NCBI GenBank assembly: GCA_963795825.1
Contig: CAWCIW010000001.1
Span: 1,116,001 to 1,180,000 of the forward strand
Reading direction: 5' to 3'
Length of the DNA: 64,000 bases
Origin: BOG-908 sp963795825
GTDB taxonomy: Bacteria > Pseudomonadota > Alphaproteobacteria > Acetobacterales > Acetobacteraceae
Both the position numbers and the translations under genes were made by a program. The notes under the pieces are model-generated. The model was given only the letters and a program-made list of their open reading frames with translations. It searched no databases and had not been told where the DNA came from. Positions within the stretch are counted from its first letter, which is position 1. Each line of letters begins with the position of its first letter. Shown one piece after another: positions 8,995 to 17,296 of the stretch.

Positions 8995-9040
8995 AGGCAA
9001 GCGCTTCTTCTTTGTAAAACGAAACAAAAGACTTTGTTTC
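8995..9040. repeat. Decayed single repeat arm after clpA
   Basis: GGCAAGGCAAGC then CTTCTTCTTTGTAAAACGAAAC and AAAAGACTTTG correspond to a T-arm with several mismatches in its stem. It leads straight into a core-I-like hairpin. Confidence 0.65.
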
Positions 9041-9077
9041 TGTCGGGTGTCTGGTCTCAGGCACCCGACATTTTTTT
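9041..9077 (+). terminator. Rho-independent terminator after clpA
   Basis: TGTCGGGTG and CACCCGACA pair as a perfect 9-base stem around a 12-base loop, followed by seven Ts. The stem is the core I sequence of the repeat family, here with a proper U-tract. Confidence 0.8.
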
Positions 9078-9099
9078 ACAGCACGAAATAGGATCAACA

Positions 9100-9378
9100 A
9101 TGAAAGCCACCTGGAACGGCGCCGTCATCGCCGAAAGCGACGACATCGTGAAAGTCGAAGGAAACGCCTACTTCCCGATTGGCTCGGTGAAACAAGGCAT
9201 TCTCAAGGACAGCCCGACCACCAGTGTTTGCCCCTGGAAAGGCACCGCCTCGTACTACTCGCTGAGCGTCGATGGAAAAGAGAACAAGGACGCCGCCTGG
9301 TTCTACCCCGAGCCGAAAGAGGCGGCCGCCGAGATACGCGGCAGGCTGGCGTTCTGGAAAGGTGTCGTCGTCGCCTGA
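9100..9378 (+). CDS. DUF427 domain-containing protein
   Basis: A 92-residue protein matching DUF427 almost end to end, with the KVEGNAYFPIGSVK and CPWKGTASYYSL segments conserved in that family. Biochemical function is unknown. The ATG at 9100 has AGGA 6 bases upstream. It starts soon after the clpA terminator and is followed 11 bases later by the DUF488 gene, so they form a two-gene unit. Confidence 0.88.
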   Translation: MKATWNGAVIAESDDIVKVEGNAYFPIGSVKQGILKDSPTTSVCPWKGTASYYSLSVDGKENKDAAWFYPEPKEAAAEIRGRLAFWKGVVVA

Positions 9379-9389
9379 GCCGGCAAGCC

Positions 9390-9836
9390 ATGGTCGCACC
9401 GGCAAAATCGCTGTTCACGATTGGCTACGAAGGTCTTGTCCAGGAGCAACTGCTCGAACTGCTTCAGGCAGCCGGCGTGCAGACCGTCCTGGACGTCCGC
9501 GCCGTGCCGCAATCCCGCAAAGCCGGCTTTTCCCGGAACATCCTCGCCGCCTCGCTCGCCGCGCGCGGACTTACCTACGTTCTGGACAAGCGGCTCGGCA
9601 CACCAAAAGCCGGCCGCCAAGCCGTCCGGGCCGGGCAGACCGAAACAATGCGCCGCGTTTTCCAGGCCCACATGGAGAGCGAAACGGCGCAATCTGGGCT
9701 GGCCGAAGCGGTGATGTTGTCGACGTCCTCGACGGTGTGTCTGTTGTGCTTCGAGCGGGAAGCCCACGACTGTCACCGGAGCATCGTGGCGTCTCTGATC
9801 CACGCACGGACAGGCTTTTCGATCCGCCATCTTTGA
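9390..9836 (+). CDS. DUF488 domain-containing protein
   Basis: A 148-residue DUF488 protein. It begins with FTIGYEGL, then VLDVRAVPQSRKAGFS and ends with the CFEREAHDCHRSIVA motif, whose Cys and His are the hallmark of the family and may bind metal. No reaction is established. The ATG at 9390 has only a weak ribosome-binding site, and coupling to the DUF427 gene 11 bases upstream is likely. Confidence 0.85.
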   Translation: MVAPAKSLFTIGYEGLVQEQLLELLQAAGVQTVLDVRAVPQSRKAGFSRNILAASLAARGLTYVLDKRLGTPKAGRQAVRAGQTETMRRVFQAHMESETAQSGLAEAVMLSTSSTVCLLCFEREAHDCHRSIVASLIHARTGFSIRHL

Positions 9837-9905
9837 CGGTCCAACAGATTGAGGTTCGCGCCGGATTGAAAGCCTAAAACGGTGGCAAACTACTTGGAAG
9901 CGTGC

Positions 9906-9935
9906 GGCGCCATCCGCGACGTAGCGGATGGCGCC
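9906..9935. terminator. Bidirectional hairpin between convergent genes
   Basis: GGCGCCATCCG and CGGATGGCGCC form a perfect 11-base stem around 8 bases, between the ends of the DUF488 gene and the CsbD-like gene. No clear T-run follows on either strand. Confidence 0.55.
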
Positions 9936-9942
9936 TCACAGT

Positions 9943-10212
9943 CTAGCGGGCGCTGAGACGACCGATCAGGTAGCCCAGGCCAATCGCACCGAGAACCGCA
10001 AGCAGCGGAGTCTCGTGGATGCGGTCGGTCAGTTCCTCGGACAGGCCGCGGATCTGGTCGGCGGCCGCGCCGTAATATTCCTGCGCCTGGCCAGCCGCTT
10101 CGCGGATACGGCCGTCGGCAGAGGTCTTGCTGTCGCCAAGAAGGTCGCCGGCTGCACCCTGTGCCTTGCCGGCAAATTCCTTGACGGTGCCTTCAACGCG
10201 ATTGTCGTCCAT
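9943..10212 (-). CDS. CsbD family stress protein with C-terminal membrane segment
   Basis: The first 30 residues (DDNRVEGTVKEFAGKAQGAAGD) are a classic CsbD domain, a general-stress family of unknown mechanism. Unlike minimal CsbD proteins it goes on for 89 residues and ends in a hydrophobic Gly-zipper segment (LLAVLGAIGLGYLIGRL), as in ElaB/YqjD-type proteins, suggesting a membrane-tethered form. The ATG at 10212 has GGGGAG about 9 bases upstream. It is transcribed alone, away from tsaC, with a repeat element between. Confidence 0.87.
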   Translation of the reverse strand: MDDNRVEGTVKEFAGKAQGAAGDLLGDSKTSADGRIREAAGQAQEYYGAAADQIRGLSEELTDRIHETPLLAVLGAIGLGYLIGRLSAR

Positions 10213-10323
10213 GTGTTGTACTCCCCTAGAGATGAAGGCAGAACAACCCTGCCGCGCGGGAGTTTCCGCCTCGCGCGATTACGGGCGCGCGAGAGGGTGT
10301 GGCTTGCCTTGCGCGAATGCATA

Positions 10324-10505
10324 GGAAGGAAGAAAGCAGTCCTTTTTCGAGAAAAAGGACCAAAAAGCTTTTGCTCCGACGCTTGCACGTATGCCCAGTC
10401 TATCATTGCAGATAGAGTTGCGGGCAGAAGCAGCCAAATGCTCGTGCAAGCGTCGGGATAAAAGCTTTTTGGTCCTTTTTCTCGAAAAAGGACTGCTTTC
10501 TTCCG
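10324..10505. repeat. Intergenic repeat element, full (C-arm / core II / C-arm)
   Basis: Near-perfect copy: both arms are C-type with CGAG/CTCG loops and AAGCTTTT boxes. The core stem GACGCTTGCACG pairs perfectly with CGTGCAAGCGTC. Lies between the tsaC stop and the csbD-like promoter region. Confidence 0.92.
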
Positions 10506-10508
10506 TCC

Positions 10509-11483
10509 CTACCCACGCGGCGCCGCAGCACGCTCCAGCCGGTCATTGATCGCCGCGCCCAGCCCTTGCGCCGGCACCGCCATCACCGCGATCCCCGTAA
10601 GCCCCGCCGCCTGGCCTGCCGCATCGAGCCACCGCAACCCCTCGAACAGCCGCGACGCCGCCTCCGTCAGATCCCCCGCAGCGCTCAAATTCCAGCACAA
10701 AGCCGCGTCCGGCGCAGGGCCGAACGCCAGCAGCGCCTCGTGCGGCTCCGCAGCCACCGCCCCCAGCCGCACCGGCAACCCGGGCGCGTAATGCGAGACC
10801 ATCAGCCCCGGCGAGCGCAGCGTCCGCCCGGCCTGCGCCTGCGCCGGCGTGAGCCCGCGCCCGACCCGGCCGATCACCGCCTCGATCGCGCCCGCGCTGA
10901 TGCTGCCCGGCCGCAACAGAAAGGCCTCCGCGGTGAGATCCAGCACCGTGCTTTCGATGCCCACCGGCGACGGTCCGCAATCCAGCACCGCGGCGATCCG
11001 CCCGCCCAGATCGGCCAGCACATGCGCAGCCGTCGTAGGGCTCACCCCGCCCGACCGGTTTGCCGAAGGCGCCGCCACAGGTATGCCCGCCTGGCGCAGC
11101 AGCGAGTGCGCCGCGCGGTGGGCCGGCACGCGCACCGCCAGGGTCGACAGCCCGGCGCCGGCCAGCAGATCGACCGGACAGTCCACGTTGCGTCGCAGCA
11201 CCAGCGTGAGCGGTCCGGGCCAGAACGCGCGCGCCAGCGCCAACGCCCGCTTGTCCGCCTGCACATGGGCGAACGCCTGGTCGGCGTTGGGATAATGGCA
11301 GATCAACGGGTTGAAATGCGGCCGGCCCTTGGCAGTGAAGATCGCGGCTACCGCGCGCCCGCGTGTGGCATCCGCGCCGAGGCCGTAGACCGTCTCGGTG
11401 CCGAACGCCACGAGCGCGCCCGCGCGCAGCAGATCGGCGGCCTGCGCGATGCCGCGGTCGTCGGGATGGAGGAGTTCGGTCAT
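10509..11483 (-). CDS. tsaC: L-threonylcarbamoyladenylate synthase (Sua5/TsaC long form)
   Basis: Makes threonylcarbamoyl-AMP for the t6A37 modification of ANN-decoding tRNAs. The N-terminal 200 residues are the YrdC domain (GTETVYGLGADA, KGRPHFNPLICH, WPGPLTLVL, PSANRSGGVSPTTAAHV), and residues from about 205 are the Sua5 C-terminal domain with its linker (RSPGLMVSHYAPGLPV), giving the 324-residue long type. The start codon ATG at 11483 overlaps the cysQ stop (ATGA), so the two are translationally coupled. Confidence 0.94.
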   Translation of the reverse strand: MTELLHPDDRGIAQAADLLRAGALVAFGTETVYGLGADATRGRAVAAIFTAKGRPHFNPLICHYPNADQAFAHVQADKRALALARAFWPGPLTLVLRRNVDCPVDLLAGAGLSTLAVRVPAHRAAHSLLRQAGIPVAAPSANRSGGVSPTTAAHVLADLGGRIAAVLDCGPSPVGIESTVLDLTAEAFLLRPGSISAGAIEAVIGRVGRGLTPAQAQAGRTLRSPGLMVSHYAPGLPVRLGAVAAEPHEALLAFGPAPDAALCWNLSAAGDLTEAASRLFEGLRWLDAAGQAAGLTGIAVMAVPAQGLGAAINDRLERAAAPRG

Positions 11484-12247
11484 GCGGCACCCCGGCAGAT
11501 GAAGGGCGGGTTGGCCCAGCCCGGTTTCTCGTAGCCCAGCGCCCCGCCGTCCAGCAGGCGCAGTGAGCCGCCGGCGGCCTCCAGCACCGCCTGTGGCCCT
11601 GCGGTATCCCATTCCATGGTGCGGCCGAGGCGCACATAGGCGTCCGCAGCACCCTCCGCCAACCGGCAGAACTTCAGCGCCGAGCCGATCTGCGTGATGC
11701 TGGCGACCGCCTGTTCGCCGAGCGTGGCGCGCAGGCCGGGATCCTCCGCGCGGCCGCGCGACGACAGCACGGCCAGGCCCCGCCGCGGCGGCGTGCGCAC
11801 CCGTATGGCCTGCCGCCCCGCGCCGCTCTCCCGCCAGGCGCCGCGGCCGACGATGCCGCCGAACAACTCCGCGCTGGCCGGGATGGCCACCACGCCGAGC
11901 ACCGGCCGGCCGTCGCGCACCAGCCCGATATTGACGGTGAAGCTGTCCCGCTGCGCCACGAAATCGCGCGTGCCGTCCAGCGGATCGATCATCCAGTAGG
12001 CGGGCGCGGGATCCGGCACATAGCCGCCGGCGATCTCCTCCTCGGCCACGATGCCGAACGCCGGCGTGGCGCGGCGCAGGCCGACGGTGATCGCGCGCTC
12101 GGAGGCGCGGTCGGCTTCCGTCACCGGCAACTCGTTGGCTTTGCGCTCGGTGGCGATGCCGCGCGCGCGCAGGCCCAGGATGATTTCCGAGGCTTCCCAG
12201 GCCAGGGTGGCGGCCAGGTTCAGGAGGGCATCGTCGGAGTGGGGCAT
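11480..12247 (-). CDS. cysQ: 3'(2'),5'-bisphosphate nucleotidase CysQ-like (IMPase family)
   Basis: Dephosphorylates PAP/PAPS-type nucleotides. The inositol-monophosphatase fold is marked by EEEIAGG, the metal site DPLDGTRDF and WDTAGPQAVLEAAGG. The 255-residue length and the region after DGTRDF (DSFTVNIGLVRDGRPVLGVV) fit CysQ better than IMPase, though close relatives differ in substrate. The ATG at 12247 was chosen because the frame upstream (to 12295) runs into a decayed repeat arm; no strong ribosome-binding site is seen. Heads the cysQ-tsaC operon. Confidence 0.85.
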   Translation of the reverse strand: MPHSDDALLNLAATLAWEASEIILGLRARGIATERKANELPVTEADRASERAITVGLRRATPAFGIVAEEEIAGGYVPDPAPAYWMIDPLDGTRDFVAQRDSFTVNIGLVRDGRPVLGVVAIPASAELFGGIVGRGAWRESGAGRQAIRVRTPPRRGLAVLSSRGRAEDPGLRATLGEQAVASITQIGSALKFCRLAEGAADAYVRLGRTMEWDTAGPQAVLEAAGGSLRLLDGGALGYEKPGWANPPFICRGAA

Positions 12248-12252
12248 GCTGG

Positions 12253-12297
12253 CGGGAGCAAGACCTGCTTTCCGGCGAAAATGAAGCAAAAACATCA
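12253..12297. repeat. Decayed single repeat arm
   Basis: GAGCAAGACCTGCTTTCCGG-CGAAAATGAAGCAAAAAC resembles an inverted T-arm (GAAGGCC...GAAGCAAAAA) with mismatches. It lies in the divergent gap between cysQ and the cytochrome gene. Confidence 0.45.
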
Positions 12298-12501
12298 GCC
12301 CCCGGCCATCCGCTCCGCCGCGCGCGGCCTAGCGACACCCAGTTTAATTTTCAGCCCGGGACTGCCCGTTTCGAATGTATGGCCCACCTCTGGGGTGTTG
12401 TGGCGCGGGCACCACTTCACTACGGTGCCGCGCAACATAGGTTGGCGGCAGGCGGGCAGAAACCGTTTGCCGCCCGGTAGCAGCTTGGGGTTTGTCGTCG
12501 C

Positions 12502-13590
12502 ATGGACAGTATGAATGTCACCAAGGCGTGGGGCGCGGTTCTGGTTGTGGGGATCGCGTTCGTCGGCCTCGGCATCGTGGCCGACAACGTCGTGCACCCC
12601 GAGCGCCTGGCCAAGAGCGCGCTGGACATAAAGGGCGCCGACGCGCCGGCAGCCGCGCCCTCCGCTCCGGCCGCGGCGCCGATCCCGCCGATCGCCCCGC
12701 TGCTGGTGAGCGCCACGCCGGAGGACGGCATGGCATTGACCAAGAAGATCTGCGTCGCCTGCCACAACTTCAACGAAGGCGGCGCCAACAAGGTCGGCCC
12801 CGCACTCTACGGCGTCGTCGGCCGCGCGCAGGCCAGCTATCCCGGCTATACGTATTCGGCCGCGCTGCAGTCCCATAAAGGCAAGTGGACGTATGCCGAG
12901 CTGAACAAGTGGCTCTACAAGCCGTCGGCTTACGCGCCCGGCACCAAGATGGCCTATGCCGGCGTCACCAACGACAAGCTGCGCGCCTCGCTGATCGACT
13001 ATCTGCGCACGCTGTCGGCTAATCCGGAGCCGCTGCCGTCCAAGGCGGACGCCGATGCGGAAGCCGCCGCCGCGGCCAAGGCCGTGCCCGCCGCGGAGGC
13101 GGCCGCCGCCACGCCGGCCGCCCCCGGCCTGCCGCCGCTCGATCCGCTGCTGGCCAGCGCCGATCCGGCGCGCGGCCAGGCGTTCACCAAGAAGATCTGC
13201 GTCGCCTGCCACAACTTCAAGGAAGGCGGCCCCAACCTGGTCGGCCCGAATCTGTACGGCGTGGTCGGCCGGCCGCGTGCCAGCCTGGCCAGCTATACGT
13301 ATTCTTCGGCGCTGAAGGGGAAGCCCGGCACCTGGACGTATGAGGAGCTGAACAAGTGGCTGTATAAACCCAGCGCGTTCGCACCGGGGACGAAGATGGC
13401 CTATGCGGGCATCAGCAACGACCAGACGCGGGCCGATGTGATCGATTATCTGCACACGCTGTCGGGCTCGCCTTTGCCTTTGCCGACGGGAGCTAATGGC
13501 GCGGCCGAGAAGCCGGCCGTGGCCGCCCCTGCCGCGACGGCGCCAGCCTCGCCTGAGGCTACGCAGACGCCGGCGCCTGCAGGCAAGTAA
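12502..13590 (+). CDS. Membrane-anchored two-haem cytochrome c (tandem c2-type domains)
   Basis: A 362-residue electron carrier. An N-terminal signal anchor (about 8-28) is followed by an Ala/Pro linker and two homologous class I cytochrome domains. Domain 1 has CVACH at 84-88 and the Met ligand in GTKMAYAG at 150; domain 2 has CVACH at 233-237 and Met at 299. The constant 149-residue offset and the near-identical KKICVACHNF segments show an internal duplication. Single-domain relatives are the CycM/c552-type proteins that link the bc1 complex to oxidases. The ATG at 12502 is used; 12511 is an alternative. It is divergent from cysQ. Confidence 0.9.
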   Translation: MDSMNVTKAWGAVLVVGIAFVGLGIVADNVVHPERLAKSALDIKGADAPAAAPSAPAAAPIPPIAPLLVSATPEDGMALTKKICVACHNFNEGGANKVGPALYGVVGRAQASYPGYTYSAALQSHKGKWTYAELNKWLYKPSAYAPGTKMAYAGVTNDKLRASLIDYLRTLSANPEPLPSKADADAEAAAAAKAVPAAEAAAATPAAPGLPPLDPLLASADPARGQAFTKKICVACHNFKEGGPNLVGPNLYGVVGRPRASLASYTYSSALKGKPGTWTYEELNKWLYKPSAFAPGTKMAYAGISNDQTRADVIDYLHTLSGSPLPLPTGANGAAEKPAVAAPAATAPASPEATQTPAPAGK

Positions 13591-13743
13591 AGGCAAGGCC
13601 TTCTTTTTTGAAAAAAGAAGCAAAAAACTTTTGCATCCCTCGCATTGAACCCCGCGCATCGCCGTAACCGGAGTGGTACGTCGGCCGCGGCAAGGAGCAA
13701 AAGTCTTTTGCTACTTTTTTTCAAAAAAGAAGGCCTTGCTTCC
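13591..13743. repeat. Intergenic repeat element, full (T-arm / divergent core / T-arm)
   Basis: Two T-arms with TTGAAA-type loops and AAAAAACTTTTG / AAAAGTCTTTTG boxes flank a 60-base core unlike classes I-III. It begins 0-3 bases after the cytochrome stop and ends just before the hisN start. Confidence 0.88.
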
Positions 13744-13747
13744 TAAC

Positions 13748-14536
13748 TTGACCCACCTCGAAGCAGCGCAAGCCGCCGCAGACGCCGCCGGCACAGTGAT
13801 CCGGCAGCATTTCCGCACCACCCTCCCTACCGACGTAAAAGCCGACCAAAGCCCGGTCACGCTGGCCGACCGCGGCGCCGAGCGCGCCATGCGCCACGTG
13901 CTGGCCGCCGCCTTTCCGGAGCACGGTATACTAGGCGAAGAAGACGGTCTGCAGAACGAATCCGCCAAGTTCCGCTGGGTGCTGGACCCGATCGACGGCA
14001 CGCGCGCTTTCATCACCGGCCGGCCAACCTTCGGCACACTCATCGGCCTGCTGCGCGACGGCGTGCCGATCCTCGGCATCATCGACCAGCCGATCACCGG
14101 CGAACGCTGGATTGGCGTCGCAGGCGAACGCACGCAATTCACCGGGCCGTTCGGCGGCCGCGCGGGCACCAGGCCCTGCGCGGGACTTGCGCGCGCCGAG
14201 CTGTCCTGCACGTCGCCAGACATGCTGGGCGCCGACGCGCCGGCCTGGCGCAACCTGGCCGCCGCCACCGCACGGACGTCCTGGGGCGGCGATTGCTACG
14301 CGTATGGCCTGCTGGCGCTGGGCCAGATCGACGTGATCGCCGAGTGCGACCTGAAAATCTGGGACTGGGCCGCCCTTGTGCCGGTGATCGAGGGGGCCGG
14401 CGGCCGCATCACCGACTGGCGCGGTGCGGCGCTGGGGCCGGGATCGGACGGCCGCGTGCTTGCGGTCGGCGATCCGGGCCTGCTGGCCGGCGCCCTGGCA
14501 TGCCTGGGCGCCGGGAGCGGCGATCAGGGCGAGTAG
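13748..14536 (+). CDS. hisN: Histidinol-phosphatase, IMPase family (HisN type)
   Basis: Removes the phosphate from histidinol phosphate in His synthesis. It has the IMPase metal-binding motifs EEDG, DPIDGTRAFITG and WDWAALVPVIEGAGG. The signature after DGT (FITGRPTFGTLIGLLRDGVPILGIIDQP) matches the HisN/ImpC branch rather than CysQ. No ATG fits: the frame is open back through the repeat element, and the first start codon outside it is TTG at 13748, giving 262 residues, with AGAAGG of the repeat arm 14 bases upstream. This start is therefore uncertain. It ends 12 bases short of the converging PRC-barrel gene's coding overlap. Confidence 0.85.
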   Translation: MTHLEAAQAAADAAGTVIRQHFRTTLPTDVKADQSPVTLADRGAERAMRHVLAAAFPEHGILGEEDGLQNESAKFRWVLDPIDGTRAFITGRPTFGTLIGLLRDGVPILGIIDQPITGERWIGVAGERTQFTGPFGGRAGTRPCAGLARAELSCTSPDMLGADAPAWRNLAAATARTSWGGDCYAYGLLALGQIDVIAECDLKIWDWAALVPVIEGAGGRITDWRGAALGPGSDGRVLAVGDPGLLAGALACLGAGSGDQGE

Positions 14537-15006
14537 GTGAAGCCCGGCATTTTCGCCAGCGAGTCCTTGGACCCGCCCTGCAGCGCGATCTTGCCGTCCT
14601 GGCCCATCTGCAGCGAGCTGAACGGCACCGCCACCAGCTTGCCGCCGACGCCCAGCACGCTGCCGACCGAGATCACGCCGAGGATCGCGTGGCCATCCTT
14701 GTCGAGTATCAGGTCGTTGATCGTGCCGAGATCCTGCGCGCCGCCGCCGCTGACCGACGCGCCGATGAACTTGCTGGCCCGTATGCCGCCATCCATCTTC
14801 ACCGTGGCGACCGACAGGTTCGGGTTGCCGCTCGTGGGCTCGGCCATGGCGGGTGCTGCGGGCGGCGGCGCAGGGGTCGCCGACGCGGGCGGCGCCGGGG
14901 TGGATGCGGCGGGATCGGGCTGCGGCTTGGCATCCTGCGCGTAGGCGGCGAGCGGCAGGCCGATGGTTAGCAGGCCGGCTACGGCAAGGCGGGCGGCGTT
15001 TCTCAT
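14524..15006 (-). CDS. Exported PRC-barrel domain protein
   Basis: A signal peptide (1-23, cleavage after AYA) is followed by a Pro/Ala linker and a PRC-barrel domain (about 75-155: ASKFIGASV, GTINDLILDKDGHAILGVISVG, LVAVPFSSL). Periplasmic PRC-barrel proteins of this type are common in alphaproteobacteria; their role is not established. The ATG at 15006 has AGGAG 5-6 bases upstream. Its 3' end overlaps the hisN end by 13 bases in convergent orientation. Confidence 0.86.
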   Translation of the reverse strand: MRNAARLAVAGLLTIGLPLAAYAQDAKPQPDPAASTPAPPASATPAPPPAAPAMAEPTSGNPNLSVATVKMDGGIRASKFIGASVSGGGAQDLGTINDLILDKDGHAILGVISVGSVLGVGGKLVAVPFSSLQMGQDGKIALQGGSKDSLAKMPGFTYSP

Positions 15007-15102
15007 GGAAATCTCCTGTGGCACGCATATGCGTTCGCCGGTGGAACGTTGCCGGGTTGCGGGCAGTTTCGCCGCGGCCCCGCGCGTGCCAGGCTGCGCG
15101 CC

Positions 15103-15711
15103 ATGCGCAAACCCACCCAGAAGCCCGGCGCGCGCCGGGAGCCGCGCGCGCTGCCGGTGCCCGATGCCGCGTATCTGCAATCCGCGGCGATGTATTACCT
15201 CTCCCGCTATGCCGCCACGCAAAGCGGGCTCACGCGGGTTTTGCAGCGCAAGGTGGATGCCTGGTCGCGCCAGGCGGGCGGGGATGCGGACGCCGCCGCT
15301 TCGGTGACGGCCAGCGCCAGGCTGGCGATCGCCGCGCTGGTGGAGCGCCTGGCCGGGTCGGGTGCGATCAGCGACCAGGCGTTTGCCGAGTCGCGCGCCC
15401 GCTCTCTGGCGCGCGCCGGCCGGTCCAGGCGGGCGATCGGCGCGCATTTGTCCAACAAGGGCGTGCCCGGCGAGATGGCCAGGGAGGCGGCGGCCGACGA
15501 TCCCGAGCAGGAGCTGGCTGCGGCCCTGATACATGCGCGGAAGCGCCGGCTCGGCCCGTGGCGGAAGCTGGACGCAACGCCCGAGCTGCGAAAGCGAGAG
15601 TTGGCCAACATGGCCCGCGCCGGCTTCCAGCAGGCGACAGCCTCGAAGGCCCTGCGTATGGACCAGGAAGAAGCCGAGTCGCGCATAATAGCGTTCCGGG
15701 ACGCCCTCTGA
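15103..15711 (+). CDS. recX: Regulatory protein RecX
   Basis: A modulator of RecA filaments. The 202 residues show the three-helix RecX repeats (YYLSRYAATQSGLTRVLQRKV, AISDQAFAESRARSLARAGRS, RRAIGAHLSNKGVP). The ATG at 15103 was chosen; the frame reads 18 codons further up without similarity. It is divergent from the PRC-barrel gene, and recA is not in the window. A single repeat arm and tatA follow. Confidence 0.85.
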   Translation: MRKPTQKPGARREPRALPVPDAAYLQSAAMYYLSRYAATQSGLTRVLQRKVDAWSRQAGGDADAAASVTASARLAIAALVERLAGSGAISDQAFAESRARSLARAGRSRRAIGAHLSNKGVPGEMAREAAADDPEQELAAALIHARKRRLGPWRKLDATPELRKRELANMARAGFQQATASKALRMDQEEAESRIIAFRDAL

Positions 15712-15744
15712 CCGCGCCGGCCAGCACCGGGCCAGTCGGGCAAC

Positions 15745-15789
15745 GGCAAAGTTCTCTGGTCCTTTTTTCAAAAGGACTGCTTTCTTCCC
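15745..15789. repeat. Single repeat arm (C-arm)
   Basis: GGCAAAGTTCTCTGG then TCC-T6-CAAAAGGACTGC: the inward box is changed and the loop shortened. Lies between recX and tatA. Confidence 0.75.
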
Positions 15790-15851
15790 CGCTGTTGCAC
15801 AACCCACCCCCGTAAGCCACATGCACCAACAAGCGCAAAGAGGAGATATCC

Positions 15852-16118
15852 ATGGGCAGTCTAAGCATCTGGCACTGGCTGATCGTGCTGGCGGTGATTG
15901 TTCTGCTGTTCGGCGGCGGCAAGGTCAGCACCCTGATGGGTGATTTCGCCAAGGGCATCAAGGCGTTCAAGAAGAACATGGCCGAGGACAACGACGTATC
16001 CATGGAGTCCACGGCCGAGCGCCCGCCTGGCTCCATCGCCGCGCCGAACGCGCCGATCGCTCCTGCTGCGGCCACCACGACGGTGCCGCGCGAGCCGAGC
16101 ACCGTCCACCACGGCTGA
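15852..16118 (+). CDS. tatA: Sec-independent translocase subunit TatA
   Basis: The pore-forming subunit of the twin-arginine exporter. In 88 residues it has the N-terminal membrane helix (IWHWLIVLAVIVLLFGGG), the FGGGK hinge and the amphipathic helix (LMGDFAKGIKAFKKNMAEDN), then a Pro/Ala tail. AGGAG stands 7 bases before the ATG. tatB and tatC are not adjacent. It is closely followed by mtnB. Confidence 0.95.
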   Translation: MGSLSIWHWLIVLAVIVLLFGGGKVSTLMGDFAKGIKAFKKNMAEDNDVSMESTAERPPGSIAAPNAPIAPAAATTTVPREPSTVHHG

Positions 16119-16122
16119 GGCT

Positions 16123-16755
16123 TTGGCCACCATCCCCGACCGCGCCCGCGATGACATCATCCGGGCCGGCCGGCGCATGGACCAGCGCGGCTGGGTGCCG
16201 GCTACCGCGGGCAATATCAGCGTCCGCCTGGACGATGGCGCGGTGGCGATTACCCGCAGCGGTGGCCACAAGGGGTTTCTCGACCGTGACTCGGTAATCT
16301 CGGTCGATCTGGCGGGCAGGGCGCTCGCGGCCGACGCAAGGCCGAGCGCGGAGACGCTGCTGCACTGCCAGATCTATCGCGCCTTTCCGGAAGTCGGCGC
16401 GGTTCTGCACGGCCATTCGGTGGCCGGCACCGTGCTGTCGATGGCCGAGACGTCCGGGCAGCTCGTGTTCGCCGGCTACGAGCTGTTCAAGGCGTTCGCC
16501 GGCCAGTCCACCCATGCCGCCGAACGCGCGCTGCCGCTGTTCGACAACGACCAGGATATCAGCCGGCTGGCCGGCGTGATCGCGCCGCGCCTGGCCGAAT
16601 GCCCGCTCGGCTACTATCTGCGCGGCCACGGCGCCTATGTGTGGGCGCGCGACATGGACGCTGCGCTGGCCCATCTGGAAGCGCTCGAGTTCCTGCTGGA
16701 ATGCGAGCTGGCGCGTCGCCATATCGGCGCTCCGAAGCTGGAGACCACGCCATGA
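16123..16755 (+). CDS. mtnB: Methylthioribulose-1-phosphate dehydratase
   Basis: Dehydrates MTRu-1-P in the methionine salvage pathway; a class II aldolase-fold, Zn-dependent enzyme. Diagnostic segments are RGWVPATAGNISVRL, SGGHKGFL, PSAETLLHCQIYR, LHGHSVAGTVLS and YLRGHGAYVWA, containing the Zn-ligand histidines. The start is TTG at 16123, four bases after the tatA stop; the next ATG (16177) would cut into the conserved N-terminus. It overlaps mtnD by ATGA. Confidence 0.88.
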   Translation: MATIPDRARDDIIRAGRRMDQRGWVPATAGNISVRLDDGAVAITRSGGHKGFLDRDSVISVDLAGRALAADARPSAETLLHCQIYRAFPEVGAVLHGHSVAGTVLSMAETSGQLVFAGYELFKAFAGQSTHAAERALPLFDNDQDISRLAGVIAPRLAECPLGYYLRGHGAYVWARDMDAALAHLEALEFLLECELARRHIGAPKLETTP

Positions 16756-17291
16756 GCCGACTTGTCGTGACACCCGACACCACCCCGGGAAAGCCCGAGC
16801 TGATCACCGAGGACCCCGCAGTCATGGCGGACGCGCTCGCCGCCATTGGCGTGCGCTTCCAGCGCTGGCCGGAGCGCGTGGCGGTGGATCCCGATGGCGA
16901 CAGCGACGCGATACTGGCCGCCTACCGCCCGCATCTGGACGCGTTGATGGGCGGCCATGCCGGCTCGGCCGACGTGCTGCGCCTGCGCCCCGGCAATGCG
17001 GCCTATCCGGCGATGCGGCAGAAATTTCTCGACGAGCACATACACACCGAAGACGAGATGCGCTTCTTCATCGACGGTGGCGGGCATTTCATCCTGCATG
17101 TCGACGGGCGGGTCTATGACGCCTACTGCACCGCCAACGACCTCATCAGCGTGCCGTCCGGGGTGAAGCACTGGTTCGATGCGGGGAGCGAGCCGTTTGC
17201 GACCGTGCTGCGGATCTACTCCGATGTTTCCGGTTGGACGCCGCATTATACCGGCGATGGAATCAGCGCTCTGTTTCCTGTTTCTTTGTGA
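16752..17291 (+). CDS. mtnD: Acireductone dioxygenase
   Basis: Oxidises acireductone to the keto acid precursor of Met (Fe form) or to the off-pathway products (Ni form). This cupin has the metal ligands in EHIHTEDEMRFF and the distal His in PSGVKHWFDAG, with the family's length (179 residues). The ATG overlaps the mtnB stop (ATGA), so translation is coupled. A single repeat arm separates it from mtnC. Confidence 0.94.
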   Translation: MSRLVVTPDTTPGKPELITEDPAVMADALAAIGVRFQRWPERVAVDPDGDSDAILAAYRPHLDALMGGHAGSADVLRLRPGNAAYPAMRQKFLDEHIHTEDEMRFFIDGGGHFILHVDGRVYDAYCTANDLISVPSGVKHWFDAGSEPFATVLRIYSDVSGWTPHYTGDGISALFPVSL

Positions 17292-17296
17292 GGCCA

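Noticed and set aside
6631..9027. A 798-residue open frame antisense to clpA
   Set aside because: It is the mirror of a GC-rich coding frame; the translation has no recognisable domain and clpA on the plus strand is certain.
10484..12338. A single 609-residue protein joining frames across tsaC and cysQ
   Set aside because: The N-terminal part is out of frame with cysQ and lacks similarity; the ATGA overlap of two genes explains the region.
14524..15822. A 432-residue minus-strand frame containing the PRC-barrel gene
   Set aside because: The upstream two thirds are antisense to recX; the signal peptide and AGGAG mark the true start at 15006.
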